Source: an uncultured Lachnospiraceae bacterium (GTDB taxonomy: Bacteria; Bacillota; Clostridia; Lachnospirales; Lachnospiraceae). From it: a stretch of 64,000 nucleotides of DNA. Below, piece after piece: positions 33,975 through 42,153 of this stretch. The position numbers were made by a program, and so were the translations under genes. Below the pieces are notes generated by a model. The model made no database searches. It saw only the letters and a program-made list of their open reading frames with translations, and was not told the DNA's origin. Each line of letters begins with the position of its first letter. Within the stretch, counting starts at the first letter, position 1. The stretch is from the NCBI GenBank assembly GCA_947626435.1, contig CANQSB010000005.1:62001-126000 (forward strand), in the 5' to 3' direction.

Positions 33975-34184
33975 GAGCCAATTAGTTAAATGTTATGCCG
34001 TATTCATCAAGACTGTTTTTTTTCGGAAAGCGATAGATAATTGAAAAAAACTAATGCAATTCTTCCAAATATTAGTTATACTTAATATATGCTGATAATC
34101 GGCATTAAAGCAACCGCAAAGCAGGCGCTGCCGTTTGCGTTATGTTGGCGGCGCGTTATTCTCATCAGAAATGGAGGATTTTAT

Positions 34185-34727
34185 ATGGAAACAATAAAAT
34201 GTATCGAGACAAGAAGAAGCATCAGAAAATTTAAAACCCAGCAGATACCGCATGAGCTCATGCAGGAGATAATCGGCGCGGCGGCATATGCGCCGTCATG
34301 GAAAAACACACAGGTCACAAGATATGTCGTAGTTGAGGATGCTGCCATAAAGAGCAGAATCGCAGACGAAGCAGTGCTTGGTTTTGAACACAATAAAGGC
34401 ATAATAAACGGCGCGGCGGCGCTTGTCGTAGTTACGCTCGTGCATGGCAGGAGCGGCTTTGAGCGCGACGGCTCATACACGACCAGCAAGGAAGACCGCT
34501 GGGAGGTTTTTGACACAGGACTTGCCACACAGACCTTCTGCCTTGCGGCGCATGACAAAGGTATCGGTTCAGTAATTCTTGGAATTTTTGACGAGAACAA
34601 GGTGGCGGATATCCTTGGCGTTGAAGAAGGACAAAAGGTAGCGGCGCTTGTCGCTGTAGGCTATGCCGATGAAGCACCCGACGCACCTAAGAGAAAAAGT
34701 GTTGACGATCTCTTAAAATTTGTCTAG
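34185..34727 (+). CDS. Nitroreductase family protein
   Basis: 180 residues, FMN-dependent NAD(P)H oxidoreductase fold. 'CIETRRSIRKFKTQQIP' and 'AAYAPSWKNTQVTRYVVV' are FMN-binding signatures, and 'GIGSVILGIFDE' plus 'AALVAVGYADEAP' close the fold. The longer in-frame start at 34089 is rejected since GGAGG stands 10 bases before 34185. Cytoplasmic; physiological substrate not evident. Confidence 0.9.
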   Translation: METIKCIETRRSIRKFKTQQIPHELMQEIIGAAAYAPSWKNTQVTRYVVVEDAAIKSRIADEAVLGFEHNKGIINGAAALVVVTLVHGRSGFERDGSYTTSKEDRWEVFDTGLATQTFCLAAHDKGIGSVILGIFDENKVADILGVEEGQKVAALVAVGYADEAPDAPKRKSVDDLLKFV

Positions 34728-34777
34728 TGGAAATAACGGGTGAAAATATTGGGTGAAAATCTTAGGTCAAAAAATAC

Positions 34778-34806
34778 TTGAAATTAAAAACCCCTTGTGC
34801 TATTAT
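34778..34806 (+). promoter_or_regulatory. Sigma-A promoter of the aspS-gatCAB T-box transcript
   Basis: TTGAAA at 34778-34783, 17-base spacer, TATTAT at 34801-34806. It is placed just before the T-box leader. Confidence 0.75.
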
Positions 34807-34814
34807 AAAAAAAG

Positions 34815-35146
34815 TTAAATTTCCATATACTTAAATTAAGACTCGGAATAAAAATGAAACAGACTTCCAAATGCTATGAAAAAGACTCTTGTTAAGGAAA
34901 GCGACAGGAAGACGGCGTCACCGGCTGAGAGCGCTGTCAGCGGGAGATAACAAAGGGAACACTTTGGAGCAGATTATCTGAAAGGCAGGACAAAAGCTTA
35001 CTAGGGTAATACGTCACGCGCGTTAAGCGTAAGAGAGGATAAAATCAATGTAAATGTTGATTTATCAATGCGGGTGGTACCGCGGGTAATTGAGATTGTC
35101 AAAATATCCGTCCCGAAATACATTTTGTATTTCGGGACTTTTTTAT
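34815..35146 (+). promoter_or_regulatory. T-box riboswitch leader (tRNA-sensing), probable Asn specifier
   Basis: The T-box core GCGGGTGGTACCGCG is at 35070-35084 and the terminator stem is 35110-35121/35127-35138 with a T run to 35144. In stem I the segment AAC-ACTTTGGAGCA (34958-34971) has the register of known leaders, where the specifier precedes an 11-base segment ending GAGCA; this reads AAC (Asn), not GAC (Asp). Uncharged tRNA-Asn would therefore turn on aspS-gatCAB, consistent with tRNA-dependent Asn synthesis. Core T-box certain; specifier inferred. Confidence 0.93.
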
Positions 35147-35267
35147 GTGCGGACATGCGTAAGGAAAACGGCTGTTGACGCAGCACGTGAGCCGTGCGGC
35201 GAATAGGGAAAAAAGTGTCCCTGTTTGATATATGTGGATTTTACTGAATAAGAACGGAGGTATCAAT

Positions 35268-37004
35268 ATGTACAGAGACATTACAATGAAGGAAATCGGC
35301 GAACAGCATATCGGGCAGACGCTGCAGGTGGCGGGCTGGGTGGAAAATATCCGCGACCACGGCGGAGTGTCGTTTATTGACCTGCGCGATATGTACGGAG
35401 TTTTACAGGTGGTTATGCGCGACACGTCGCTTTTGAAGGGCATCACCAAGGAGATGTGCGTTTCTATCGAGGGATCTGTAGAAAAGCGTGACGAGGAGAC
35501 ATACAATCCCAAGATACCCACGGGCACAATTGAGCTTGAGGCAAAAAGGGTAACAGTGCTCGGCAAAGTGTACCATCAGCTTCCATTTGAGGTAATGACC
35601 TCAAAGGAGACAAGGGAGGATATCCGATTAAAATACCGCTACTTGGATTTGAGAAATGCAAAGGTGCGCGACAACATAATCTTCCGCTCGCAGGTGATAA
35701 GCTTCCTGCGCCAGAAGATGACGGAAATGGGCTTTTTGGAAATTCAGACGCCGATTTTGTGTGCGTCGTCGCCGGAGGGCGCGCGCGACTATATCGTGCC
35801 GTCACGAAAATATAAGGGCAAATTTTATGCGCTCCCGCAGGCGCCGCAGCAGTATAAGCAGCTTTTGATGGTATCGGGCTTTGACAAGTATTTCCAGATT
35901 GCCCCATGCTTTAGGGATGAGGACGCGCGAGCTGACCGTTCACCTGGTGAATTTTACCAGCTTGACTTTGAGATGAGCTTTGCGACGCAGGAGGACGTGT
36001 TTAAGGCGGGCGAGGAAGTGCTTTCCGCGACATTTGAAAAGTTTGCGCCCGAGGGCTTTGAAGTGACGAAAGCGCCATACCCGATTTACAGCTATAAGCA
36101 GGCGATGCTAGAGTTTGGCACTGATAAGCCCGATTTGAGAAATCCGCTCAGGATAATCGACGTGACGGAATTTTTCCAGAAATGCACATTTAAGCCGTTT
36201 ATCAAGCGAACAGTACGTGCTATCAAAGTACATGCCGAGATGTCAAAGGGCTTCCATGAAAAGCTGCTCAGCTTTGCCACGTCGCTTGGAATGGGCGGGC
36301 TTGGATATCTTGAAGTGGCGGAGGATATGTCGTACAAAGGACCTATCGACAAGTTTATACCTGACGAGTTAAAGCCAGAGCTTGCCGCGACTGCAGGACT
36401 TGAGGCGGGCGACACGATTTTCTTTATCGCTGACAAGGAGGAGCGCGCAAACTACTATGCGGGACAGATAAGGATAGAGCTTGGCAATAAGCTTGACCTT
36501 TGCGAAAAGAATGCGTACCGCTTCTGCTATGTGAATGACTTTCCGATGTTTGAGCTTGACCCCGACACAAAGCAGATCGGCTTCACGCACAATCCGTTTT
36601 CAATGCCGCAGGGCGGGCTTGACGCGCTGATGAACAAAGATCCGCTTGACATACTCGCGTACCAGTATGACATTGTGTGCAACGGCGTGGAGCTTTCAAG
36701 CGGCGCTGTGAGAAACCACGACATAGACATAATGGTAAAGGCATTCGAGATAGCAGGATATGATGAGGAGACGCTGAAGGCAAAATTCGGCGCACTCTAT
36801 CAGGCATTCCAGTTCGGAGCGCCCCCACATGCAGGAATGGCGCCAGGCGTAGACAGAATGTTGATGCTTCTTAAGAACGAGGAAAATATCCGCGAGGTCA
36901 TCGCTTTCCCAATGAGCGGCTCAGCGCAGGATCTGATGTGCGGCGCGCCAAACGACGTGACGGAGCAGCAGCTTAGGGAAGTGCATATAAAAGTCCGCGA
37001 TTAG
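35268..37004 (+). CDS. aspS: Aspartyl-tRNA synthetase (probably non-discriminating)
   Basis: 578 residues. N-terminal OB fold ('GWVENIRDHGGVSFIDLRD'), class II catalytic core with 'RYLDLR' and 'FRDEDARADR', bacterial GAD insertion at about 300-410, and motif 3 'GAPPHAGMAPGVDRMLM'. Being co-transcribed with gatCAB under a leader that appears to read Asn codons, it probably charges tRNA-Asn with Asp as well as tRNA-Asp, which is inference. The start at 35268 follows GGAGG; the in-frame 35232 start is rejected. Confidence 0.95.
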   Translation: MYRDITMKEIGEQHIGQTLQVAGWVENIRDHGGVSFIDLRDMYGVLQVVMRDTSLLKGITKEMCVSIEGSVEKRDEETYNPKIPTGTIELEAKRVTVLGKVYHQLPFEVMTSKETREDIRLKYRYLDLRNAKVRDNIIFRSQVISFLRQKMTEMGFLEIQTPILCASSPEGARDYIVPSRKYKGKFYALPQAPQQYKQLLMVSGFDKYFQIAPCFRDEDARADRSPGEFYQLDFEMSFATQEDVFKAGEEVLSATFEKFAPEGFEVTKAPYPIYSYKQAMLEFGTDKPDLRNPLRIIDVTEFFQKCTFKPFIKRTVRAIKVHAEMSKGFHEKLLSFATSLGMGGLGYLEVAEDMSYKGPIDKFIPDELKPELAATAGLEAGDTIFFIADKEERANYYAGQIRIELGNKLDLCEKNAYRFCYVNDFPMFELDPDTKQIGFTHNPFSMPQGGLDALMNKDPLDILAYQYDIVCNGVELSSGAVRNHDIDIMVKAFEIAGYDEETLKAKFGALYQAFQFGAPPHAGMAPGVDRMLMLLKNEENIREVIAFPMSGSAQDLMCGAPNDVTEQQLREVHIKVRD

Positions 37005-37028
37005 CGAAGATATAGGAGAGGCTGATTT

Positions 37029-37322
37029 ATGAACAATATAATTTCAGACGAAACAATTGAGTATGTAGGCATTCTTGCAAAGCTGGAGCTTTCTGAAGAT
37101 GAGAAGGAGCAGGCAAAAAAGGATATGGGCAGCATGCTTGATTATATTGATAAGCTTAACGAGCTTGACACGACGGGAATCGAGCCGATGTCGCACGTAT
37201 TTTCGGTGCAGAATGTTTTCCGCGAGGATATTGTGACAAACGGCGACGACAGGGAAAACATATTGAAAAATGCGCCTGCGCAGAAGGACGATATGTTTAT
37301 GGTACCTAAGACGTTTGATTAA
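37029..37322 (+). CDS. gatC: Asp/Glu-tRNA amidotransferase subunit C
   Basis: 97 residues, usual for GatC. '[20 protein letters not shown]' and '[19 protein letters not shown]' are family signatures, as is 'REDIV' further on. GatC clamps GatA and GatB together. It is 24 bases after aspS and 52 before gatA. Confidence 0.95.
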   Translation: MNNIISDETIEYVGILAKLELSEDEKEQAKKDMGSMLDYIDKLNELDTTGIEPMSHVFSVQNVFREDIVTNGDDRENILKNAPAQKDDMFMVPKTFD

Positions 37323-37374
37323 ATTTTTGATTAGATTTTAAATGTCCGCTGAAACGGGCAAGGGGTGTAAAAGA

Positions 37375-38829
37375 ATGGAAAATATTTTATCATACAGCGC
37401 CGTGGAGCTTGGGGCAGCGATAAAGGCAGGAAATACCACGGCTGTCGAGGCGATGGAGGCTGTACTGGAAAGCATAGGCAAAAAGGAAAAAGAGATAAAC
37501 GCCTATGTCACCGTGGACAAAGAGCGTGCGCTTGAAAAGGCAGCTCAAACGCAGAAAAAAATCGAGCAGGGAGAGCTTACAGGCGCACTTGCGGGAGTGC
37601 CTGCCGCCATAAAGGACAATATGTGTACGGAGGGGCTGCTCACCACCTGCTCATCAAAAATACTTGAAAATTTTGTGCCGACATACACGGCGGAGGCAGT
37701 CTTAAACCTTGAAAAAGCGGGCGCTGTCGTTATCGGCAAGACAAATATGGACGAATTTGCCATGGGCTCTACCACTGAGACATCCGCCTACGGCGTGACG
37801 AGAAACCCTCGCAATTTGCAGTATGTCCCTGGCGGTTCGTCAGGCGGCTCTGCGGCGGCAGTGGCGGCGGAGGAATGTTTCTTTGCACTTGGCTCAGATA
37901 CGGGCGGTTCGATAAGGCAGCCCGCGGGTTTTTGCGGCGTAGTGGGCATGAAACCGACATACGGCACTGTTTCGCGCTATGGGCTGATTGCCTACGGTTC
38001 GTCGCTTGACCAGATAGGACCTCTGGCTAAAAACGTAGCCGACTGCGCGGCAGTTTTGGAGGCAATTACATCACACGACGAAAAGGACTCGACTTCCGTA
38101 AAGCGCGACGACACGGAATTTATGTCTGCCCTTGTAGATGATGTAAAGGGAATGCGCGTCGGCATACCGCGCGATTATTTTGGCGAGGGTTTGGACAGCG
38201 AGGTAAGGACGGCTGTGCTTGCGGCGGCAGACTCTTTGAAGGAAAAAGGGGCTGTAATCGAGGAGTTTGATTTGAGCCTTGTCGAGTATGCTATCCCGAC
38301 ATATTATACAATCGCGGCAGCGGAGGCAAGCTCAAACTTGGAGCGCTTTGACGGCATAAAATACGGCTACCGAACGCCTGACGCTGAGGGGCTTGGACTT
38401 CACAATATGTACAAAAAGACGCGTTCCGAGGGCTTTGGCGCGGAGGTAAAGCGCAGGATAATGCTCGGTTCGTTCGTGCTAAGCTCAGGCTACTATGACG
38501 CATATTATTTAAAGGCTTTGAAGGTAAAGGCTATGATAAAGAAAGCGTTTGACGATGCCTTCAAAAAATATGACCTGATACTAGGACCTATCGCGCCCAC
38601 GACAGCGCCAAAACTTGGAGAGAGCCTTTCCGATCCTTTGAAAATGTACCTTGGCGACATTTACACTATTTCCGTAAATCTGGCAGGACTTCCCGCGATT
38701 TCAGTTCCGTGCGGCGAGGACGCCAAGGGGCTTCCCATAGGAATGCAGCTTATAGCCGACAGTTTTCAGGAGAAAAAGCTGATAAGGGCGGCATACGCCT
38801 ATGAGCAGAGCAGAAAGGAGAGGGCATAA
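37375..38829 (+). CDS. gatA: Asp/Glu-tRNA amidotransferase subunit A
   Basis: About 484 residues, amidase-signature enzyme that releases ammonia from glutamine or asparagine for GatB. The Ser-cisSer-Lys triad is seen in 'PAAIKDNM' (Lys), 'GGSSGGSAAAVA' (cis-Ser) and 'GSDTGGSIRQPAGFCG' (nucleophile Ser). The start at 37375 is preferred to the in-frame 37342 because of AAGGGG about 11 bases upstream. The stop overlaps the gatB start by one base (TAATG). Confidence 0.96.
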   Translation: MENILSYSAVELGAAIKAGNTTAVEAMEAVLESIGKKEKEINAYVTVDKERALEKAAQTQKKIEQGELTGALAGVPAAIKDNMCTEGLLTTCSSKILENFVPTYTAEAVLNLEKAGAVVIGKTNMDEFAMGSTTETSAYGVTRNPRNLQYVPGGSSGGSAAAVAAEECFFALGSDTGGSIRQPAGFCGVVGMKPTYGTVSRYGLIAYGSSLDQIGPLAKNVADCAAVLEAITSHDEKDSTSVKRDDTEFMSALVDDVKGMRVGIPRDYFGEGLDSEVRTAVLAAADSLKEKGAVIEEFDLSLVEYAIPTYYTIAAAEASSNLERFDGIKYGYRTPDAEGLGLHNMYKKTRSEGFGAEVKRRIMLGSFVLSSGYYDAYYLKALKVKAMIKKAFDDAFKKYDLILGPIAPTTAPKLGESLSDPLKMYLGDIYTISVNLAGLPAISVPCGEDAKGLPIGMQLIADSFQEKKLIRAAYAYEQSRKERA

Positions 38830-40259
38830 TGGCAAAGCAATATGAAACGGTTATTGGTCTTGAAGTGCATGTAGAACTTGCGACCAAGACAAAAATTTTC
38901 TGCGGCTGCTCTACGGAGTTTGGGGGAGCGCCGAATACGCATACCTGTCCTGTGTGTACAGGCATGCCTGGTTCCCTGCCCGTGCTGAATAAGCAGGTTG
39001 TAAATTATGCGCTTGCCGTAGGGCTTGCGACAAACTGTGATATCACTCAATTTTGTAAATTTGACAGAAAGAACTATTTTTACCCCGACAATCCGCAGAA
39101 CTACCAGATAAGCCAGCTCTATCTGCCAATCTGCAGAAACGGGCATGTTGATATAGAGACGCCTGAGGGCAGAAAATCAATAGGCATTCACGAAATCCAT
39201 ATGGAGGAGGACGCGGGCAAGCTTATCCATGACGAGTGGGAAGACTGTTCGCTTGTTGATTATAACCGTTCGGGAGTGCCGCTTATCGAGATAGTTTCCG
39301 AGCCTGATATGAGGAGCGCTGACGAGGTTATCGCGTACCTTGAAAAACTCCGCATGATCGCACAGTATATTGGGGCATCCGACTGTAAGCTAAACGAAGG
39401 TTCGATGCGAGCTGACGTAAACCTTTCTGTGCGTGAAATGGGCGCAAGGGAATTTGGCACGCGTACCGAGATGAAGAATCTTAATTCATTTAAGGCTATC
39501 ATGCACGCGATAGAGGGTGAGCGCGAGCGTCAGATAGAGCTTTTGGAGGCTGGCGAAAAGGTTATTCAGGAGACGAGACGCTGGGACGATACCAAGGAAT
39601 ATTCATATGCGATGCGCTCAAAGGAGGACGCGCAGGACTACCGCTATTTTCCGGATCCCGATCTTGTGCCTGTGTATATCAGTGACGAGTGGATCGATGA
39701 GGTAAAGAAAAGCCTGCCAGAGTTTCGCGAGGAGAAAATGGCGCGGTACAAGGCGGAGTTTGACATTCCTGACTACGATATAGGTATTATCACAGATTCG
39801 AAGCATATGGCGGATATTTTCGAGGAGACTGTGTCTATCTGCAATCAACCCAAAAAAGTGTCAAACTGGCTTATGGGCGAAACGTTGAGGCTCTTAAAAG
39901 AGCAGGATATGGACGCTGAGGACATACGCTTTTCACCCGAAAATCTTGCAAAGCTCATAGGGCTTGTGGACAGTAAGGCGATTAATTCTTCAGTCGCGAA
40001 GGAAGTATTTGAGGCGATGTTTGAAAATGACATTGATCCTGAAAAGTATGTTGACGAGAAAGGGCTTAGGACAGTAAACGACGAGGGTGCGCTAAAGAAA
40101 ACTGTCGAGGAGGTTATCGCAAACAATCCGCAGTCGGTTGAAGATTACCGTAACGGCAAGGAGAAGGCTATCGGCTTTTTGGTCGGGCAGACAATGAAAG
40201 CTATGAAAGGAAAGGCTGATCCTGCGATGGTTAATAAGATGTTGAAGGAATTGTTGTAG
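38829..40259 (+). CDS. gatB: Asp/Glu-tRNA amidotransferase subunit B
   Basis: 476 residues. 'YETVIGLEVHVELATKTKIFC' starts the kinase-like cradle that activates the acyl group of mischarged Asp-tRNA-Asn or Glu-tRNA-Gln; cysteines of the zinc site are in 'FCGCS' and 'CPVCTGMPG'. A C-terminal helical/YqeY-like tRNA-binding tail ends 'ADPAMVNKMLKELL'. Last gene of the T-box operon. Confidence 0.97.
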   Translation: MAKQYETVIGLEVHVELATKTKIFCGCSTEFGGAPNTHTCPVCTGMPGSLPVLNKQVVNYALAVGLATNCDITQFCKFDRKNYFYPDNPQNYQISQLYLPICRNGHVDIETPEGRKSIGIHEIHMEEDAGKLIHDEWEDCSLVDYNRSGVPLIEIVSEPDMRSADEVIAYLEKLRMIAQYIGASDCKLNEGSMRADVNLSVREMGAREFGTRTEMKNLNSFKAIMHAIEGERERQIELLEAGEKVIQETRRWDDTKEYSYAMRSKEDAQDYRYFPDPDLVPVYISDEWIDEVKKSLPEFREEKMARYKAEFDIPDYDIGIITDSKHMADIFEETVSICNQPKKVSNWLMGETLRLLKEQDMDAEDIRFSPENLAKLIGLVDSKAINSSVAKEVFEAMFENDIDPEKYVDEKGLRTVNDEGALKKTVEEVIANNPQSVEDYRNGKEKAIGFLVGQTMKAMKGKADPAMVNKMLKELL

Positions 40260-40328
40260 ACCCTTTTGAGAGCGTATGACTTCATGAGTTTCTAAATGAC
40301 ATTGGTTCAGCCTTGCGGCTGGATTAAC

Positions 40329-40364
40329 GAGCATTACACCGGCTAAAATATAGCCGGTGTGCTC
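40329..40364. terminator. Hairpin between gatB and the convergent gene
   Basis: ACACCGGCTA (40336-40345) pairs perfectly with TAGCCGGTGT (40351-40360), with partial flanking pairs. It lies 70 bases after gatB and 26 before the end of the leftward small gene, suited to serve both directions, though neither side has a strong T run. Confidence 0.55.
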
Positions 40365-40389
40365 ATAAATATTGGAATCAAGTATTTAC

Positions 40390-40689
40390 TTAAAATCCGA
40401 TACGGTTATTGGATTTTGTGCGCAACATTTTCAGTTCCGACTCCATCTCACCCAGACTCTTTACAACTTCCTCTGCGGTTTCCAACTGGGCGGAATTTAT
40501 GCAGAATACTATATTAGGTTTTGCGCTGCCGAAGATTTTGGAGAAAAAGCTTGGTTTTTCCCATCTTAGGAAATATGAAACTCTTGCCTTCATGAATGCT
40601 TTTTCCAGAGTTGCCTTAACATCTATGTCAGTTACAGAACAAAAATCCATTTCATTGTTTACTTTTACTTTGCTATATTCATTTTCCAC
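40390..40689 (-). CDS. Uncharacterised small protein
   Basis: 99 residues on the minus strand, GTG start with GGAAGG nine bases upstream. The sequence is mixed alpha/beta, with 'SVTDIDVKATLEKAFMKARVSYFLRW' and 'IVFCINSAQLETAEEVVKSL', and has no membrane segment. An overlapping plus-strand frame (40409-40783) has poor composition and no site. I do not recognise a domain, although the 'CINSAQLETAEEVV' segment suggests a small regulatory or ferredoxin-like fold. Followed by a shared hairpin. Confidence 0.65.
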   Translation of the reverse strand: MENEYSKVKVNNEMDFCSVTDIDVKATLEKAFMKARVSYFLRWEKPSFFSKIFGSAKPNIVFCINSAQLETAEEVVKSLGEMESELKMLRTKSNNRIGF

Positions 40690-40845
40690 TGTAAGATGCC
40701 TTCCTTCGTCATATTTTAATTATAATATGCTTTTTCATTTACAACCGTACATTTATCATTTTTTGTTACAATATGTACTTTAATTTATACCAGCACATTC
40801 ATTGTAATTTTTGCTGCAATAACACGAATTGTATTCTATGCCATA

Positions 40846-41460
40846 TTAGTCGTAATAAGTCTTTCCTTCAGCAATAATGGAAGCTTTGCCGTTATCTACG
40901 TCAACGATAGTCACGGCGCAGTTTTTATGCACGCCGCCACGCCAAAAATCTTCAATCCCTAGATTATTTATATGCGACAAAATCCCTCTAAGCGCAGCCC
41001 CATGTGTTGAAATAAGTATTGTCTCTTTTTCTATATCCTTATTATGCACCAATTCTTCAAAAAAATCAGTTGTCCGCTCCCTCAGCGCCGCTATCGTTTC
41101 AGCGCCTTGTGGCGGCTTATATTCCTGAGGCTTATCAAAAAATTTCATAAATTCGGGATCGGGAATATTATAATGTTCTTTATCACAACACAGTCCCTCA
41201 TATTCTCCAAAACTTATTTCTATGATACGTCTGTCCTCTATAATTGGAATGTCCCTGTTGCCTTTTATAATTTCCGCCGTTTCCAAGGCTCTCTTTAGTG
41301 GACTTGTGTATATTCTCGAAAAAGTCACATCTGAAAGCGCCTCTGCTGTGATCCTCGCCAGACGTCTGCCTTCGTCATTCAGTGGTATGTCGGAATGCCC
41401 CTGAAAACGCTTTAGGACATTCCATTGTGTTTCGCCATGACGTATTATATAAAGCCTCAC
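40846..41460 (-). CDS. Histidine phosphatase family protein
   Basis: 204 residues. 'LYIIRHGETQWNVLKRFQGHSDIPL' carries the catalytic His in RHGE, and 'ILISTHGAALRGIL' the second. This is the phosphoglycerate-mutase/alpha-ribazole phosphatase superfamily; the specific substrate is not determinable. The GTG at 41460 is chosen because GGAGGAGG lies 6 bases before it; a longer frame to 41526 has no site. Divergent from valS. Confidence 0.9.
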   Translation of the reverse strand: MRLYIIRHGETQWNVLKRFQGHSDIPLNDEGRRLARITAEALSDVTFSRIYTSPLKRALETAEIIKGNRDIPIIEDRRIIEISFGEYEGLCCDKEHYNIPDPEFMKFFDKPQEYKPPQGAETIAALRERTTDFFEELVHNKDIEKETILISTHGAALRGILSHINNLGIEDFWRGGVHKNCAVTIVDVDNGKASIIAEGKTYYD

Positions 41461-41600
41461 AAACAGCCTCCTCCAAATTACTTTTCCTAATATGTGACAG
41501 GCAATTATTCTGCCTACTCGTCGCAAAACTGTCCTTTACCATACATTAGCAGAATTATTTGTTGCATATGGAGCAGTACTCTACTCCAAAGTATTTTCCT

Positions 41601-41640
41601 ATCATACAGTAGACAGTAAATTCACTATTTACTATATGAT
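41601..41640. repeat. 17-bp imperfect inverted repeat between divergent genes
   Basis: Arms 41601-41617 and 41624-41640 differ at three positions and enclose a 6-base loop. The 290 bases from 41461 to 41747 otherwise show nothing recognisable except AT-rich upstream sequence for both the leftward phosphatase and the valS promoter. Confidence 0.5.
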
Positions 41641-41747
41641 AATATAATTTTGTTCAAAAAACAAGTAGATATTCATTTGCAGATTGTCTATGAAAAGAAT
41701 TATGATTTCAAACGATGAGGAATTTTTCTAAACTATAAAAAACCATC

Positions 41748-41776
41748 TTGACATTTCCCCACATATTGGCTACTAT
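41748..41776 (+). promoter_or_regulatory. Sigma-A promoter of the valS T-box transcript
   Basis: Perfect TTGACA at 41748-41753, 17-base spacer, TACTAT at 41771-41776. Confidence 0.82.
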
Positions 41777-41784
41777 TGTATAAG

Positions 41785-42108
41785 GAAATAATCAAAAGGC
41801 AATGACAAAGAGGAGTATTCGCAAGCCCCTTTACAGAGAAAAAAGCCCATAGGCTGTAAGGCTTTTAAAAGGAAGAAGCGAAGAAGGTAGCTTTGAAGCC
41901 TGATATCTGAATACGGCGCATATCATCAAGGCGCATTAAGCCATACATGGCGGCAGCGTCTCATCGCCGAGGTAAGATTTCACGTTTTGCCCGCGTTATA
42001 GGGCAGGGCTTTGAATGAAGCCTGCAGAGGGAGAAAGCATTTCTCCGAACAAAGGTGGTACCGCGTATTTACACGCCCTTTGCCGAGCAGTCGGCAGAGG
42101 GTGTTTTT
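41785..42108 (+). promoter_or_regulatory. T-box riboswitch leader of valS, Val specifier
   Basis: T-box core AGGTGGTACCGCG at 42053-42065, terminator stem 42073-42086/42091-42104 and T run to 42108. The specifier reads GTA (Val) at 41887-41889, followed by GCTTTGAAGCC in the same 11-base register used for the aspS leader. Uncharged tRNA-Val would allow read-through into valS. Confidence 0.95.
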
Positions 42109-42153
42109 GATATACGGGCGGCTAGGATTAAGTTAGTAATTGGAGGAATCTAT

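Noticed and set aside
34860-35146. GAC triplets in the aspS leader as the Asp specifier
   Set aside because: None sits in the register shared with the valS leader and known T-boxes; AAC at 34958 does.
40409-40783. Plus-strand 124-residue frame opposite the small minus-strand gene
   Set aside because: The minus-strand frame has a good ribosome binding site and protein-like composition; this one is its shadow.
41785-42153. Extended valS start at 42055
   Set aside because: It would begin inside the T-box/terminator structure; the ATG at 42154 has a proper GGAGG.
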